NCBI RefSeq assembly: GCF_001577835.2
Contig: NC_029547.1
Coordinates: 61,333,937 to 61,397,936, forward strand
Direction: 5' to 3'
DNA length: 64,000 bases
DNA from: Coturnix japonica
Lineage: Eukaryota; Chordata; Aves; Galliformes; Phasianidae
Part shown: piece by piece, positions 23,501 to 35,200 of the stretch
Layout of the letters: each line of letters starts with the position of its first letter
Position numbering within the stretch: position 1 is the stretch's first letter
Translations under genes and position numbers: made by a program
The notes under the pieces: model-generated
What the model was told of the DNA's origin: nothing
Databases searched by the model: none
What the model saw: the letters and a program-made list of their open reading frames with translations, nothing else

Positions 23501-25017
23501 TTACTACAAATAAAGTGAAAAACCAACAGACTTTCAAGTACACCTTATCTTCAAAATGACAGATAAAGTACTTGCAGAGTTCATTCCTTCAGCTCCATCA
23601 CATCCCTATCTTGTGAGTACAATATTTCAGTACTCAACCAGTTTTACCCTTGTTTCTTTGGGCTCTTGTTTCCAATTAACTTCTAATTACATTACACTTG
23701 GTTCCCATAACTGTCATGCACACTCAGTTAGCAATGAAAGCTTGCAAGCTACAAGCTCCCAGCACCTGTGGGAGGAGAGATACCAAAGGTTGATAATCAC
23801 TCAGCTTCTGCCCTACAGCTATCACTAACAGTAGACCATCTGTCATAAAACTGTGGAATACCTAAGGACTCAAAGGTTGTATCTTCCAGATGTAGCACAC
23901 AAAATGGGACTGCTGTAAATTGCAGTGGTATGCTTCTCCCGCAGCACTGGAAAATGTTTCTGCTCAAGATGAAGCATTTTATTTATTTATTTTATGATTG
24001 CAATGTACATTTTCCCATAAAGGTTAGATGGCACCCAATGCATTCATTCTGTGGATGTTTTTCACTAGCATAAATCATAAGTTAGAAAGAAAAAATAAAA
24101 AGCCCTTGTTCCTTTCCGTTACTAACCCTCATCTACTCATCACCTGTTCATTTTGCTCTTTAGTAGGGAAGCAGAGATTTTGCTGTGTGTTTGCTGCATG
24201 TCTCCTTGAAATCATTATTTTTTAGAGAATTCTTTCTTATTCCCTGCTTTTCTTGTTGGCGAAATGTTGTGTTTGGTCCCTTAAGAACAGGAAGATTTTA
24301 AATGGTTACCAGAACTCTGGTGAGCCATACTTCTATGTCAGCATCTCCTGTGTCATTCCCTCTTACTGGATCAAATAATAAATATTATTTGCCTTTTTCA
24401 GTAAAAAAACAAACAAACTATTTCCTCAACTGTTGTTTTTACTTAAATTTCTGGATGCTGAGAACTAAACCAGATCTTTTAATCTAGTCATAACTAATAA
24501 ACCTGTTATTCTTGTTTATATAACTTATTTCAAAGTTTACCATCAAAAAACTGGTAAGAACAGAATGGTACCATTGGAAAAAAATCAAACATTCAAGTAA
24601 ATAACAGCTTTATTTACAACCTAAGCTTAAAAATACATTTTGTAGATTTTTTTCAAAGAGCAAAGAACAGTAGTGTTCACTGCCAATGTGTGGTTACTGT
24701 TATTTTATTAAACGTGTTTCAAAACTTTAGTCAGAAATTTTTGAGGACAAAGTTGTAGGGAGCTGGAGGGAAGGAAAATTGTATTCTACAGAAAACCTGA
24801 ATCATAGATTTTGAGTATTTAAAGATACTAAAAAATAATGTTAAGACAGAAATTACCTTGTCTGGAAGACAGTATGGGACTAAGACATCTGTACCATCCA
24901 GAGAACAGAATGGGATGAGACCTTAACTATCATTCTGAGAACACCTTTCAGCTCAGGCATGCCCATCATCAAGAGAATAGTGAAGAGTTAGTGAAGATGT
25001 AACTACCAGAGAATGAT
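20509..25017. other. AT-rich spacer, no gene identified
   Basis: Open frames here (for example 121 codons at 21042-21407 and 90 codons at 23556-23828) show no splice consensus, domain or unusual composition. No interspersed repeat is recognised. Confidence 0.45.
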
Positions 25018-25064
25018 GTGAGGCTCAGTGCTGTCCATTGAGGAGTAAATGGCATGGAGCTATT
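25018..25064 (+). repeat. Unknown dispersed repeat, unit 1
   Basis: A 47-bp segment (gtgaggctcagtgctgtcca.. ending ggagctatt) recurs at 25749-25795 with 40 of 47 bases equal by hand count. A ggatcca word follows each copy (25108 and 25841), so the related region may exceed 100 bp. The surrounding 25.0-25.7 kb is less AT-rich than its neighbours. I cannot assign a family. Confidence 0.6.
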
Positions 25065-25748
25065 GTACTCCCTTTCAGCAGAGGACATGGAGAAACTCAT
25101 AAAATTGGATCCACCAAACTACTCTGACAATGATGGCCAGAGAAGAAAATGGCATGGGAAGTGACTGTATCTGTGTCCATCAATGGATGTTGAAGAACCC
25201 ATGGAAAGACAAAGAAGAATAGATGGAAGTGAGATCCATTTGCTGCAGAGATGACCTGGCACTACCCCACCATCTCTAGGCCCCACTCTCTAGGCCATCA
25301 TATTGCATCAGTGGAGTCTGAAGAGCATTGACTCTGTGCCCTCCATCACCTCGAAGATGACACTTGGGACATACTGCAGGCTCATCAGAGCTCACAGCAA
25401 TAGATAATCCTTCAGTTAATCATCAAGTGTGGTGTGAGCTCTCCTTTTCCATCTCCTAGTTCTGTATAGAGCTGACAGCCCTTCTGCATGGAGATCCAGA
25501 AGAGGCAGAAGAACAAGACATGTCCTTTGGCCAGCACTTGTGTCTGCTAGTGTGTGGTCCATGGAAATGTATCCTAGAGGGAACAAAGAGAGAATGGGGG
25601 GTGGGGGAAGTAGGGGGGGCAGGATGCACAGACATGCCAACTGTTCAAAGGATGATGTGGAGGCAAGTTGTTTTCACTGTCCAAGAAACATCTTGTGTCC
25701 ACTTTAAAGCTAATGCTCTGTAGTAAATAATCCACCACAGTGTTCACT

Positions 25749-25795
25749 GTGAGGCTTAGCACTGTCCACTGAAGAGAAAATGGCATGGGGCTATT
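25749..25795 (+). repeat. Unknown dispersed repeat, unit 2
   Basis: Direct-orientation partner of the segment at 25018-25064, 731 bp downstream. Six of the seven differences are transitions, suggesting an old duplication or two ends or copies of one element. Confidence 0.6.
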
Positions 25796-27001
25796 AATTC
25801 TTCATCTATCAGTCTATGTGAATGAATCCATAGAGGTGGATCCAAAAGAATACACCTTGACACCAGGAAGTGTGAAAAAAAGCATTAGTTTTCAGTTTCT
25901 TGTAGCAATGGTATAGCTTTATGACTATAGTAACTAAATGGAAATCAGTTTTTCTTTTGTATTTTTTCTCTTCACCTTTAATGAAAATGAGAAAATACAA
26001 TATTAGTTGAGGCTAGAAAGATGGATTTCCTTTTGATTCTGCTTTTTATATTATTGTTTATTCTTGCTGTCATCTACGTCTTAGGAGATGCTTTAATACT
26101 CCGGAAGCATTGTACTGTAATCTTACAAGACTAGTTGATCAACTATTTTTAACCACATTAATTAAAACTACCAATGTTAAAAATGTCAATTCAGACATAA
26201 GAAAAAAAATATGTTACAATAATTTATGATGTACAATAATAGAGCTGTAACATAGCTTGGATTTGTTTCAAAATGTTTTTGATCCAAATTTAGATAAAAA
26301 TAGAAACCAGCATTTCAGTTAGAAGATAAACTGTCCAGGGGGCCTTCCAGATTTATATGAAGGTCATAATAGTATGAGGATTAAATTGTTGAAGCATAAG
26401 ACTGAGATGATCCCTTCTCTAAAAATCCAAGGCAATACCATGCCAGGCAGTTAGGAAAATATAACAAATTTTCAATGGGTTTTCATTAATTAATGGGTTA
26501 ACTAATTATAAGAAAACTGGTCTAAGAAAGATGTTAATGTAAATATGAATATGTTATCAGAAAATATTTTAATCATCTTCTGAAATAGAGGTGGGTTTTG
26601 ATGTCAGAACCGATGAAAGTTTAGAACAGCTTTCTTTCCCATCTCAGTGCTATTTCAATGTTATTTAACATTTAAGCACTGTTATATGTGATATTTCTGC
26701 TATTACAGCTTCAATGTTAATTTCCATTTCACCTCATCTTTATTCCACCTTTAATTTTCCACAATGCATTCAGCATTGTTTTTTCCTCTTGTTATCCCTG
26801 AATTAATGCTTTAATTTTTTTTTTTTTATTTTTAATTTTTTTTATTTTTAAATTCAAGCATGAGAAGGAGGGAAGGGGGTACAGACATAGAAATGAAGAA
26901 TAGAAACCCCAAACTTGTTTTGAAACATTAAAAATGTCCCTGATAAATATTTAAGTTATATTGAAATAACTAGGCGTGGCAAACTTGGCCACTTGTGGTT
27001 T

Positions 27002-27032
<31 letters not shown>

Positions 27033-29239
27033 TTTAAATGATAGTGATTCCTCAGTTATTCTGTACATGTATAAAATAAGATGTTGATGGTAAGTGTACA
27101 CAACTGATTGCCATATGCTTCTTCATTACATCTAGTTTCAGGTTCTGCAGTGCAAGTTAATATAGTGTGGAATGTTGGCATCATTCTTTGGGAGGATGGC
27201 TGGGTTGATCTTTTTTATTACTTAATCTTTCTACACAGTTGCAAATACCTCCACATAAAGAGGAACATAATAATATATGTTATTAACAAACTGTAAATGT
27301 AACCAACTTGTACTACTCTCATGGTAGTGTTGCTAGTATGTAAGAGGCATTGTTTTTCATAAATACCTTTACTTTAGACAAAACTAAAGTGATATCAATG
27401 AAGGTTTGAAAGTAAATACGATGTTGAAGGAAGGAAGGAGGGAAAGGAAGCATGAAGGGAAAAACTTCGCATGCAGTCTTTGCCAACCTGAGTCAGAACC
27501 TACTACCAGATGTTGTGTTCTATACTGGTTTTCATGAAGCCTCTCTAATGAAATAAAGTCCTTTTAAGAGCATCAACTCTAAACTCTAAAGAAACCTGAA
27601 ATTCATCCATCATTCCTCATCTTTCACTGATTCTCCGATTACTTAAATACTAAATTATCAATTATTCATAAGGAAACTACTCAATGTTTGGTTAATGTTG
27701 ATCTAATATATTCATATCTTACTATCATTTCTCTAAAACTGCTCCAATGTAGTTCTTGCCAAACTTGGAATGAAAGTAAGCTTTGATGTATCCATTTGTT
27801 TGAAAAATAATGCAAGGGAAACCTGATACTCAGAATGTTCAAACACTTTTTAAATTCTATATTCATATGAGTAAGCGTACTTTATATTTTAATATCTTTT
27901 GATTCAAGCCTGAAAAACAGTCTGACTTCCTGCCTCTGAACTGTAGACAAATACCTGAAAAATTCTAAGTTTTCCTTACTACAAAATATATTCTTCTTTA
28001 AGTAATTTAGAAGAAAATGTTTTAAGTGTAGAGCTTGAATAAAATTTAATAAGTTAAGTTTTGCATTGCCAAAAATGAACCTGCATATTCCCTGATAGCA
28101 AATTCAATGTCATGCTGTATAAGGGCAGTTGCTCCACTTCTAAAAAGCTACAATTCAAAATACCAACTTTTTGATGTATATTTGTATACTGTGTACTATG
28201 GACAGATGGATTAGATTCAGTAATTTTGTTTTTGAATATGATTGCATTGCAGAAGTTGAGTCTTTACATGAATCCATCTTTGTGAACTTTCAACCTTTCA
28301 TCTTTTAAGATTTGCTTTCCTGAGGGAGAGTCTTAACTCCTTTCAGTTAACCTCACTAATATCATGAAGGAATCCTTTAACTGAAGACATATTGTTTACC
28401 TGAGATATGCCTGAGATATGACAGTTTATACTGAAATAAAGAAATCAACAAGTGAAAATTGCTTACCTTTATCATTGACCAAACGTTTGAAGAAACAAAT
28501 TAAAAATGATAGCAGAAATGAAAGTAAATTCTGGTGTGAGAAATTGTTAATGAGACTGTTTTGCTTATACTGCAAATTAAAATCAATGAAAGGAAACTAT
28601 GTGCTTATATTCTACCTCTTGAAATTGCATGTGAGTTAAGACTTTGGTTGTACTGTTTGTCAGTCTTACTTTCAGTATTCAGAAGAGACGATCCAGGATA
28701 TCAGAAAGTCTACCCAAGTCCATGAGTTCAGTCTTCAGTTTCCCCTGCAGTACAGGTTTCTCTTGAGACAGTGAATCTTTTCTCCATAGCTCTGGTTTTA
28801 AAATGTTGATGACAAAATTTAAAGTTTAAATAGACAAAACAATCTCATAGCAGATATATTTATTCAGATCAATTCTTAGACTGATAAGAAAGCATTCAGA
28901 GCTAAATTAATTGAACTTGAGATTTTAACCTTAAAAAAACAGTAGAAGGAAGAATGGAAAAGGTGGAAGATTGCTAGAAAGAAGCTAATACAGTAAAGTC
29001 TTTAAGGAAGAATGGAATACTTGAACACACCTGATAGTAACATCTTAAAGTAGACCTAGGTCCAAGGCATTCTACAAATTACAAAGGGTTTGAGAAAAGA
29101 CAAGAGAAAGCTGTTGTGGCTTCTCATCAAGGTAAGGGATTCAAATTTAAAACAAGAAGAGATCCTTCAGAAAGTTAAAGTAGTTTACAAACAAAGAAAC
29201 AGAAAGGCTAAAAATGTCTGGCAGATCAAATGTAGAAAA
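25796..29239. other. AT-rich spacer with a (CT)n microsatellite
   Basis: Holds a (CT)n run at 27003-27031, a short GGAA-type patch at about 27428-27450 and T-rich stretches at 26813-26851. No coding or RNA gene signal is seen. Confidence 0.45.
27003..27031. repeat. (CT)n microsatellite
   Basis: About 14 CT dinucleotides with one interruption. Confidence 0.9.
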
Positions 29240-29741
29240 AAATATATATAGTTCGCTCTTTTCCATAAAAACTACAACAGATGTAAAGAACACATTAACA
29301 AAATTTGATAGAGAAAGTTTTCAGCAGTAGAACGCTATTTTTTCAACATAATCACCACCATTAGCTCTGCACTTTGCCTGTGATGAATAATAGTCTGCAT
29401 GCTATGCTCAGAAGCATCTGCGCCAGCAGAAGTGACCCACTATTGATGTCACCGCTACTGAAACACACCTCTCATTGTCTCACTGTGTTGATATCCACTG
29501 TTTAGTCTCCATAAATGTATAAGTATTGATGAATGCCAGTGGGTCTCATTTTCTCCTCATGTAGAGATTTGGTTCCATACCTTAGCTCCAAATGTGCTTC
29601 CAAGTCTGACGCCATTCTGTCACACAGAAATGAAGTGTATTAGGATATTGGCAGGAAGGTTCAACCATACAACATACACTTCTGACACTGGAGACCAACA
29701 TAATATATATGAGGCATTGCTTTCAGAGCATCCCTTGCATG
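29240..29741 (-). mobile_element. Internally deleted mariner (Galluhop-like) DNA transposon
   Basis: The right end, read on the minus strand, begins GGGATGCTCTGAAAGCAATGCC, the Galluhop/mariner type of terminal repeat. The next part matches the order of the N-terminal region of the larger copy at 44.3-45.4 kb. The left part encodes GGDYVEK, like the NYVE at the end of mariner transposases. The middle, with the catalytic core, is missing, so this is a short non-autonomous derivative. The left terminal repeat is too diverged for me to place. Confidence 0.55.
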
Positions 29742-29933
29742 TATGCATATAGATATACTTACATACAAAAAACTAAACTAGCAAAATTATGCCAATGCAA
29801 AATCCTTGTTCAAAAATATCATGAATAGGAACCCCATCAAAGAGCCTTTAGAGCCTATTGATTATTGGGGTATAAAAGAAACATCCAGAGAAGATAAGAC
29901 CATTGCAGTAAAACTTGTATTTCTTTCATTTAC

Positions 29934-29945
29934 TTACTTACTTAC

Positions 29946-29976
<31 letters not shown>

Positions 29977-29980
29977 TTTT
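29934..29980. repeat. (TTAC)n(TTTA)n microsatellite
   Basis: Four TTAC units run into about eight TTTA units. Confidence 0.9.
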
Positions 29981-30228
29981 TTGCATTGGAAACCTTTATT
30001 GTTGAGTCATCAAAGTCATCATATCTGTGAATGAAATGACATTAGATGTTAAGAAATGAATGACAAAATGAATAACAGTATTTTTTCACTAGAACCAGAT
30101 AGTGCTGAGCTGAGCGTCCTGCAGGAGTTCAAGGAGGAAAAAACACTACTAGTACTATATAATGAAAAAGTTTAGATTTCTTTCCACAAGAGGAATAATT
30201 TAATAAGCTGAAACTCATCAGAATTAAT

Positions 30229-30303
30229 TAAAAAAAAAAAAAAAGAAAAAAAAGAAAAAAAAGAAAAAAAAGAAAAAAAGGAAAAAAAGAAAAAAAAGAA
30301 AGA
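30229..30303. repeat. (A7-8 G)n minisatellite-like tract
   Basis: A-runs of 7-14 separated by single G residues. It produces a Phe/Ser-repeat frame on the minus strand that is not a gene. Confidence 0.9.
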
Positions 30304-30597
30304 GATAACTTGCAGTAGGGAAACATGCCAGAGCTCAGCTTTCCAGTATCTCATTCAGTGTAAGAAGAGTCATACAATAAAGATAATGAGAACCAACTTC
30401 AAAACAGAAGACAGAGGAGATTTTCCGTTCTGGGGTAGTACATATGGAAAACTCACTGCCAGAGGCTGAAGATTACAAAGATTTAAATACTTAGAGAGCA
30501 AATACATTAGGGATCTTGGATTACAGAGAAGAGGAGCAGATTCCCAGAGGCTGGGAGGGTATTATGGGAGAGAACTGTGTATATCTGCTCTTACTCC

Positions 30598-30725
30598 TCT
30601 GAAGGTATCCAAACAGTGAAATTATTGAAGGCAGTCACTACATCAGACAGTCTGTTTGTTCTTTCTGCTCTGTAGGTATGTAGACAGCACAGTTACTGAA
30701 GCCAATCACTAGACCACGTAGTCTG
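30598..30725 (+). repeat. Two-copy imperfect tandem repeat, 71-bp period
   Basis: The 57-bp segments 30598-30654 and 30669-30725 both begin with tctg, keep ggtat, cagt, tgaag and tcacta in register, and end in agtctg. They align without gaps at roughly three quarters identity. Confidence 0.55.
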
Positions 30726-30957
30726 ATCTGGTATGGTCATTTTTTGTGATATCATGTAGATACCATAAAGAATGCTGTATCCTTTATAGAGCTGTAAAAA
30801 AGAAATGAGCTACAGGAAGAGTAATTGTCCTTAACCCCCATCTCTTCCCTAGGCTTCTGGCAAGAACTTAATGTGAAGCCATAAATGTAGGCTAATAGTG
30901 CTTGATATCATAATGGCTTGCTGGGCTTCTTCAGAGAAACACTCTATTGTGGATGTT

Positions 30958-30993
30958 TCAAAAATAAATAAATAAATAAATAAATAAATATTA

Positions 30994-31044
<51 letters not shown>

Positions 31045-31055
31045 TTATTTTTTTT
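30958..31055. repeat. Compound microsatellite (AAAT)n (TC)n (TA)n
   Basis: About seven AAAT units, then about 20 TC units, a short TA run and poly-T. Confidence 0.9.
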
Positions 31056-32074
31056 CCCCCAAATCCTTTAAGTTGCACCTTCAAAGCATGCATATACATT
31101 TGTATTCCTCTTTGGCTAGGAGTGGTGTTGCAGTATGACCAATATTACTGCCAGACACAATCCAAATGTATCTCTACTAAAAGTGGGCCTGAGGATGAAT
31201 ACATTTCAAAGCTGCAGCCAAACAAATACACTCTGGAAGAAAATTATTCAATCCTCCTTTATTTTTCTGCAGAAGACAGCACTGAAATACATAATTAAAG
31301 GAAATTAGCAAGAGAAGATTCTGTGTACATGTGAGGAGTGCAGACAGCATCATTTATTTTCCAGAAACAGCAAAACAGGCTTGACATTTTTAAATAATAT
31401 ATTGTAGCTGAGATGAAGGGCCTTTCAAATATGCTCCAGTGCACACCAGCCTGAGCCGACTGCGACAAACTAAGTCAATAGGACTCTCAGTGAGGGAATC
31501 GATGTGATTTGCAGTGTTCCTGGTAGAAATGTCATTCAAAATTGATGACAAGATTTCTGACCGAATGCTATTTTAGGACAGTCTTTATCATCCTCTTTCT
31601 GACACTACATCTGGTGACTTTTGACCCTCCTCAGAAATATTTCAGTTCCAGCTGAAGACTGAACTAATTTCAAGCCGACATGTGGAATTAACTTAATGAA
31701 ACTGTAGGAAGATAAAAGATACTTCTGAAAGCCCTCTGTAAAATAAACGACTGTGAGCTAACAATTAGAATCTTAGCACTTCAGCTGCTACAGAAATACA
31801 GGAGATAATAGCTCCTTTTTTCAATCTTTTTTTTTTTTTTTCCTCCTCACAGATGGAAGAATCTTTAAACTTTATGTTCTAAATTACTTTGGAACCTTTA
31901 TAAAAATAATCACAGATGCTACAAATACCATTTAGAATATAGTATTATTAAGCCTATTGGTTCTTGGCTGGAAAATTGCTCAGTCTGCTGTAAAAACCCA
32001 CATTACTTTCCATAAGAAAGTTACTTTATTGCCACCATTGTGAGCTTTTTGCACAAGAAAATTATTTCTGCTAC
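31056..32074. other. AT-rich spacer beside the candidate exon
   Basis: No repeat is recognised. The block at about 31430-31690 is slightly less AT-rich and looks like unique sequence, but contains no credible exon. Confidence 0.4.
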
Positions 32075-32248
32075 CTATAGATGAAAGTGAAGCTGGTGCG
32101 AAACCATTCTCCTGTACCACGGAAAACCAGCTTTTTGTGGTCTTTTACTTGGCATGTGGAAATGAATTGTTCAAAGCCCTTCTGCAGTGCATTCAGGTGG
32201 ACTCTACTGCAGTTCCCACAGTGTACGTCTAGCGTCATTGCATGAAAC
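32075..32248 (-). CDS. Candidate orphan exon, 57 full codons, product unknown
   Basis: On the minus strand a pyrimidine-rich acceptor (TCTTTTTAAG, AG at 32250-32249) precedes a 174-bp open stretch ending at AG|GTAGCAG (donor from 32074). It starts and ends in phase 2, so the exon is symmetric. The encoded peptide begins FHAMTLDVHCGNCSR, continues VHLNALQKGFEQFISTC and ends GEWFRTSFTFIY. It has three Cys, including a CGNC pair, and a balanced, protein-like composition; the DNA is more GC-rich than the flanks. I do not recognise the family. No partner exons were found in the window, so it could be one exon of a long gene, an alternative exon, or chance. Confidence 0.4.
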
Positions 32249-35200
32249 CTTAAAAAGAGAAGACAAAGAGAATGTGCATGGTTGAGTGAGACCAGAGATA
32301 TGAATATTTTACCATCTAGTTAGAAGTCAAAAATCCTTTTGGACTTCCAGATCTGATGTACACACACCCATTTGTGATATATTGCTACAATGGTCACAGA
32401 AGTACATAGCATAGAAAAGACAGTATCTAGGTGATACATGTATTAACACAGGCTGTTTATGAAAATATTCAGACCAGTAAGCTGCAATGACTGTTTTAGA
32501 GGGCACTTACTGTTGTGCGTACATTGCCTCTGCTTTGTGTTAACCAGTGCTAAAACATGGAAGATTAACTGCTTCCAATAGTCCCCTTCGGTTCATGATT
32601 TTTACAGGGAATGTAATACTTTTTACATGAAAAAGAAAAGAGAACAGGACTCAAATTCTTCATCTCTTCCAAAAACAAACAAACAAACAAACAAAAAACC
32701 CAAACAAACATGCACAACAGGAAATAGGCAATATATCAAAACCAAAGTTTCATCACATTGATAATAATAATTACCAATCAAAATAATGCAATGCTAAGCA
32801 TAAATAAATAAAGTGGACTACTGCATAGTTCCCTTAATTCTGTGAGCATATTTTCTACGTACTTTAAATGGCTTTGCCTCAGACTTGCTTGGCAGCTTAT
32901 ATCAAGATGACAACACTGTATATACAAAAATAGCGAGCCAAGAAAATGCAGCTGAGTTTTACTGCAATACTCTGAAATTTGAAGTTGGTGGAATGGTAGC
33001 TTCTGCAAAAGACAATTTAAAAATGCCCCCAAGACAAATCAGGGACAGCTCAGGTTCCTATGTGACAAAATAATTACCTAGTACATCACTTAGGGTATTA
33101 CAAGCACTTCAGGCTGAAAACAAAATAAAAAGAAATGAACAAGCAAAAAACAGTTAAAGCAACCCTAATCTTACATCACTGTGTAAAAAGTGCACAGGGG
33201 CCATATTATGCCATCTGTTTTGAAAGCAGAACATGAGATTAGCAGGGAGGTACCCTTAAAAGCCAGATGGTGCAATGTGACCTGTTATTCTTGTCAAGTC
33301 TGGAAAAAAAAAGATTGTTTCATTGCAGTGTATAAAGCTTACTTATGACCCACAGATATTTGTTTCTGTCTTTCAGGCAGCTAAATATTTTCCTTAAAGC
33401 CTTGCTGCCTGATGGAAAATAGTGAAAAACACAGATCGTGCAGCTGCAACTAATTACTTTTTGGGAAAAAGGTAAGGCATATTTTAACACTAATGCAGCA
33501 ATAGTTGGAGAGTAACATGGAATAGCTGTAAAGGACAGTAATGCCATATGGATTGGTGCCATGTCTGAGACACCTCCTTGATGTCCAGTGCAGAGATGCT
33601 TTAACATCAATACTCAGTGGTTTCACATTTTTCTAGGAAAATATTTCTGGATTTATTAAATGTTTTTCATGAGGAATATAAACCTTACTTGAATTTTTAA
33701 AAAATGGTATAAAAGGCAAAGTTTGCAAAAATAAATTTATTTATTTTGTCTACTGCATATGTATGACAGCTGTGGTTTCTGAAGGGGTTCTTCTGCTTCT
33801 CGTACACAATAAAAATGTTATGCAATGAAAATTCACCTGCTGGCATAAGGCATGCTCGCAAATATCATCTGCTTTTTAGTCATAATGGAATGAATCATCT
33901 AAATATTTCTTCAGTCAAAGAGTATCTAGTCAACAGTGTTCAGTTTTCATCTGGAAATGACCTAGGCTCCCTCTTAAAGAGAAACAATCAATTCTTATTC
34001 TATCCGGTGTGCCTATCATAAGACTTTTCAGCTTTCCAAGGAACAATTATCTTAGTTATATTCAGCATTTCAGTAACTTCAATAGTTTTCTCTGCTGATT
34101 TTTATAATACATTTAGAGAGTTATTGTTTTGATCAGGAAGGTTTGCTGAGTTCATCCCAGTGCAGACACCACACAGCACCTTTAATTCTGCCTTTGACTG
34201 TAGGTCTGTTCAGGTGTTCTTGAATTTTAAGTCAATGTGTACCTGGCAGGTACCCACAGTTTGGTGTGTGTCTTGAAGCAGAATTACCCCATCCTTTCAT
34301 ATAATGTTATCAGTCTATCAGTCTATCGCCCATCAATGCTTCCAGCCTCTCAGAAAAACTCAGGTAGAAAACCATTAGATAATCTACTGGGAAATGTTAA
34401 AATCCAGATTTTATATGTAGAGCTGCCTAGATATTCTCCTTGCAGTAATGTTCTCAAACAATATGATGCTTTTATAGCAACAGGATTTCTTAGAAATTGT
34501 ATTTTAGTGGACTATGTATTGTTCATGGAGTCCTTGCACTTCTGCCAGGACTGGCTTTAGTCAGTTCTGTACAAGAATTATTCTAGTCTGTGTCTGGTGT
34601 CCTCTGCTCTTCATGAAGTCTGTCACTTCTGAGGTTTGGCTCATCCAGACAGTTTCTCTGCTTTCCAAGGTGTGTATTCCCCTTGCTCTGCAGTGTAGTC
34701 CTGTCAGTCTCCCTTTTCTGCTATGTATGTCCTTTGAATTTTTCCATTCACAGGTTCAATTTTTCTCCCGAGAAGGAGCAGTCTTTCTATTCCTCCAGAA
34801 GGTCACAGACAATTCAATCTTTACTGTTACAGGTATATAACAGAGAAATGGGTTTCAAAAAATACAGAACACACATTACCTGTCACAGATACAGGCATGA
34901 AATCTCCAGCATCCTTGCAAAAGGGCAACTTTCAAATGTGTTTTTCTAGTCTATTGATTTTGAGTGATTTTCTAGTTGAACTTATTCTACAGCATTCTTT
35001 GCAAGTCTAGGCGAACCTTTCAGTTGTGCAACCTGGCTTTGGTTCTGTTTTTTGCTGCAAGCAAATTCCTCCTAGATGACTCTTGCCTTAAGGAAATATA
35101 AATGAGGGCAAATCTCAATGTGTATTCACTGAATTGAAGAACAAGGAGTTGTGTCAACAAGTAGCAAAATGCATCAGTAATTCTAGACATTAGTTGGACA

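Noticed and set aside
29930-31055. Cluster of short tandem repeats considered as a CRISPR-like or satellite array
   Set aside because: These are independent simple repeats with no spacer-repeat periodicity, and the DNA is vertebrate.
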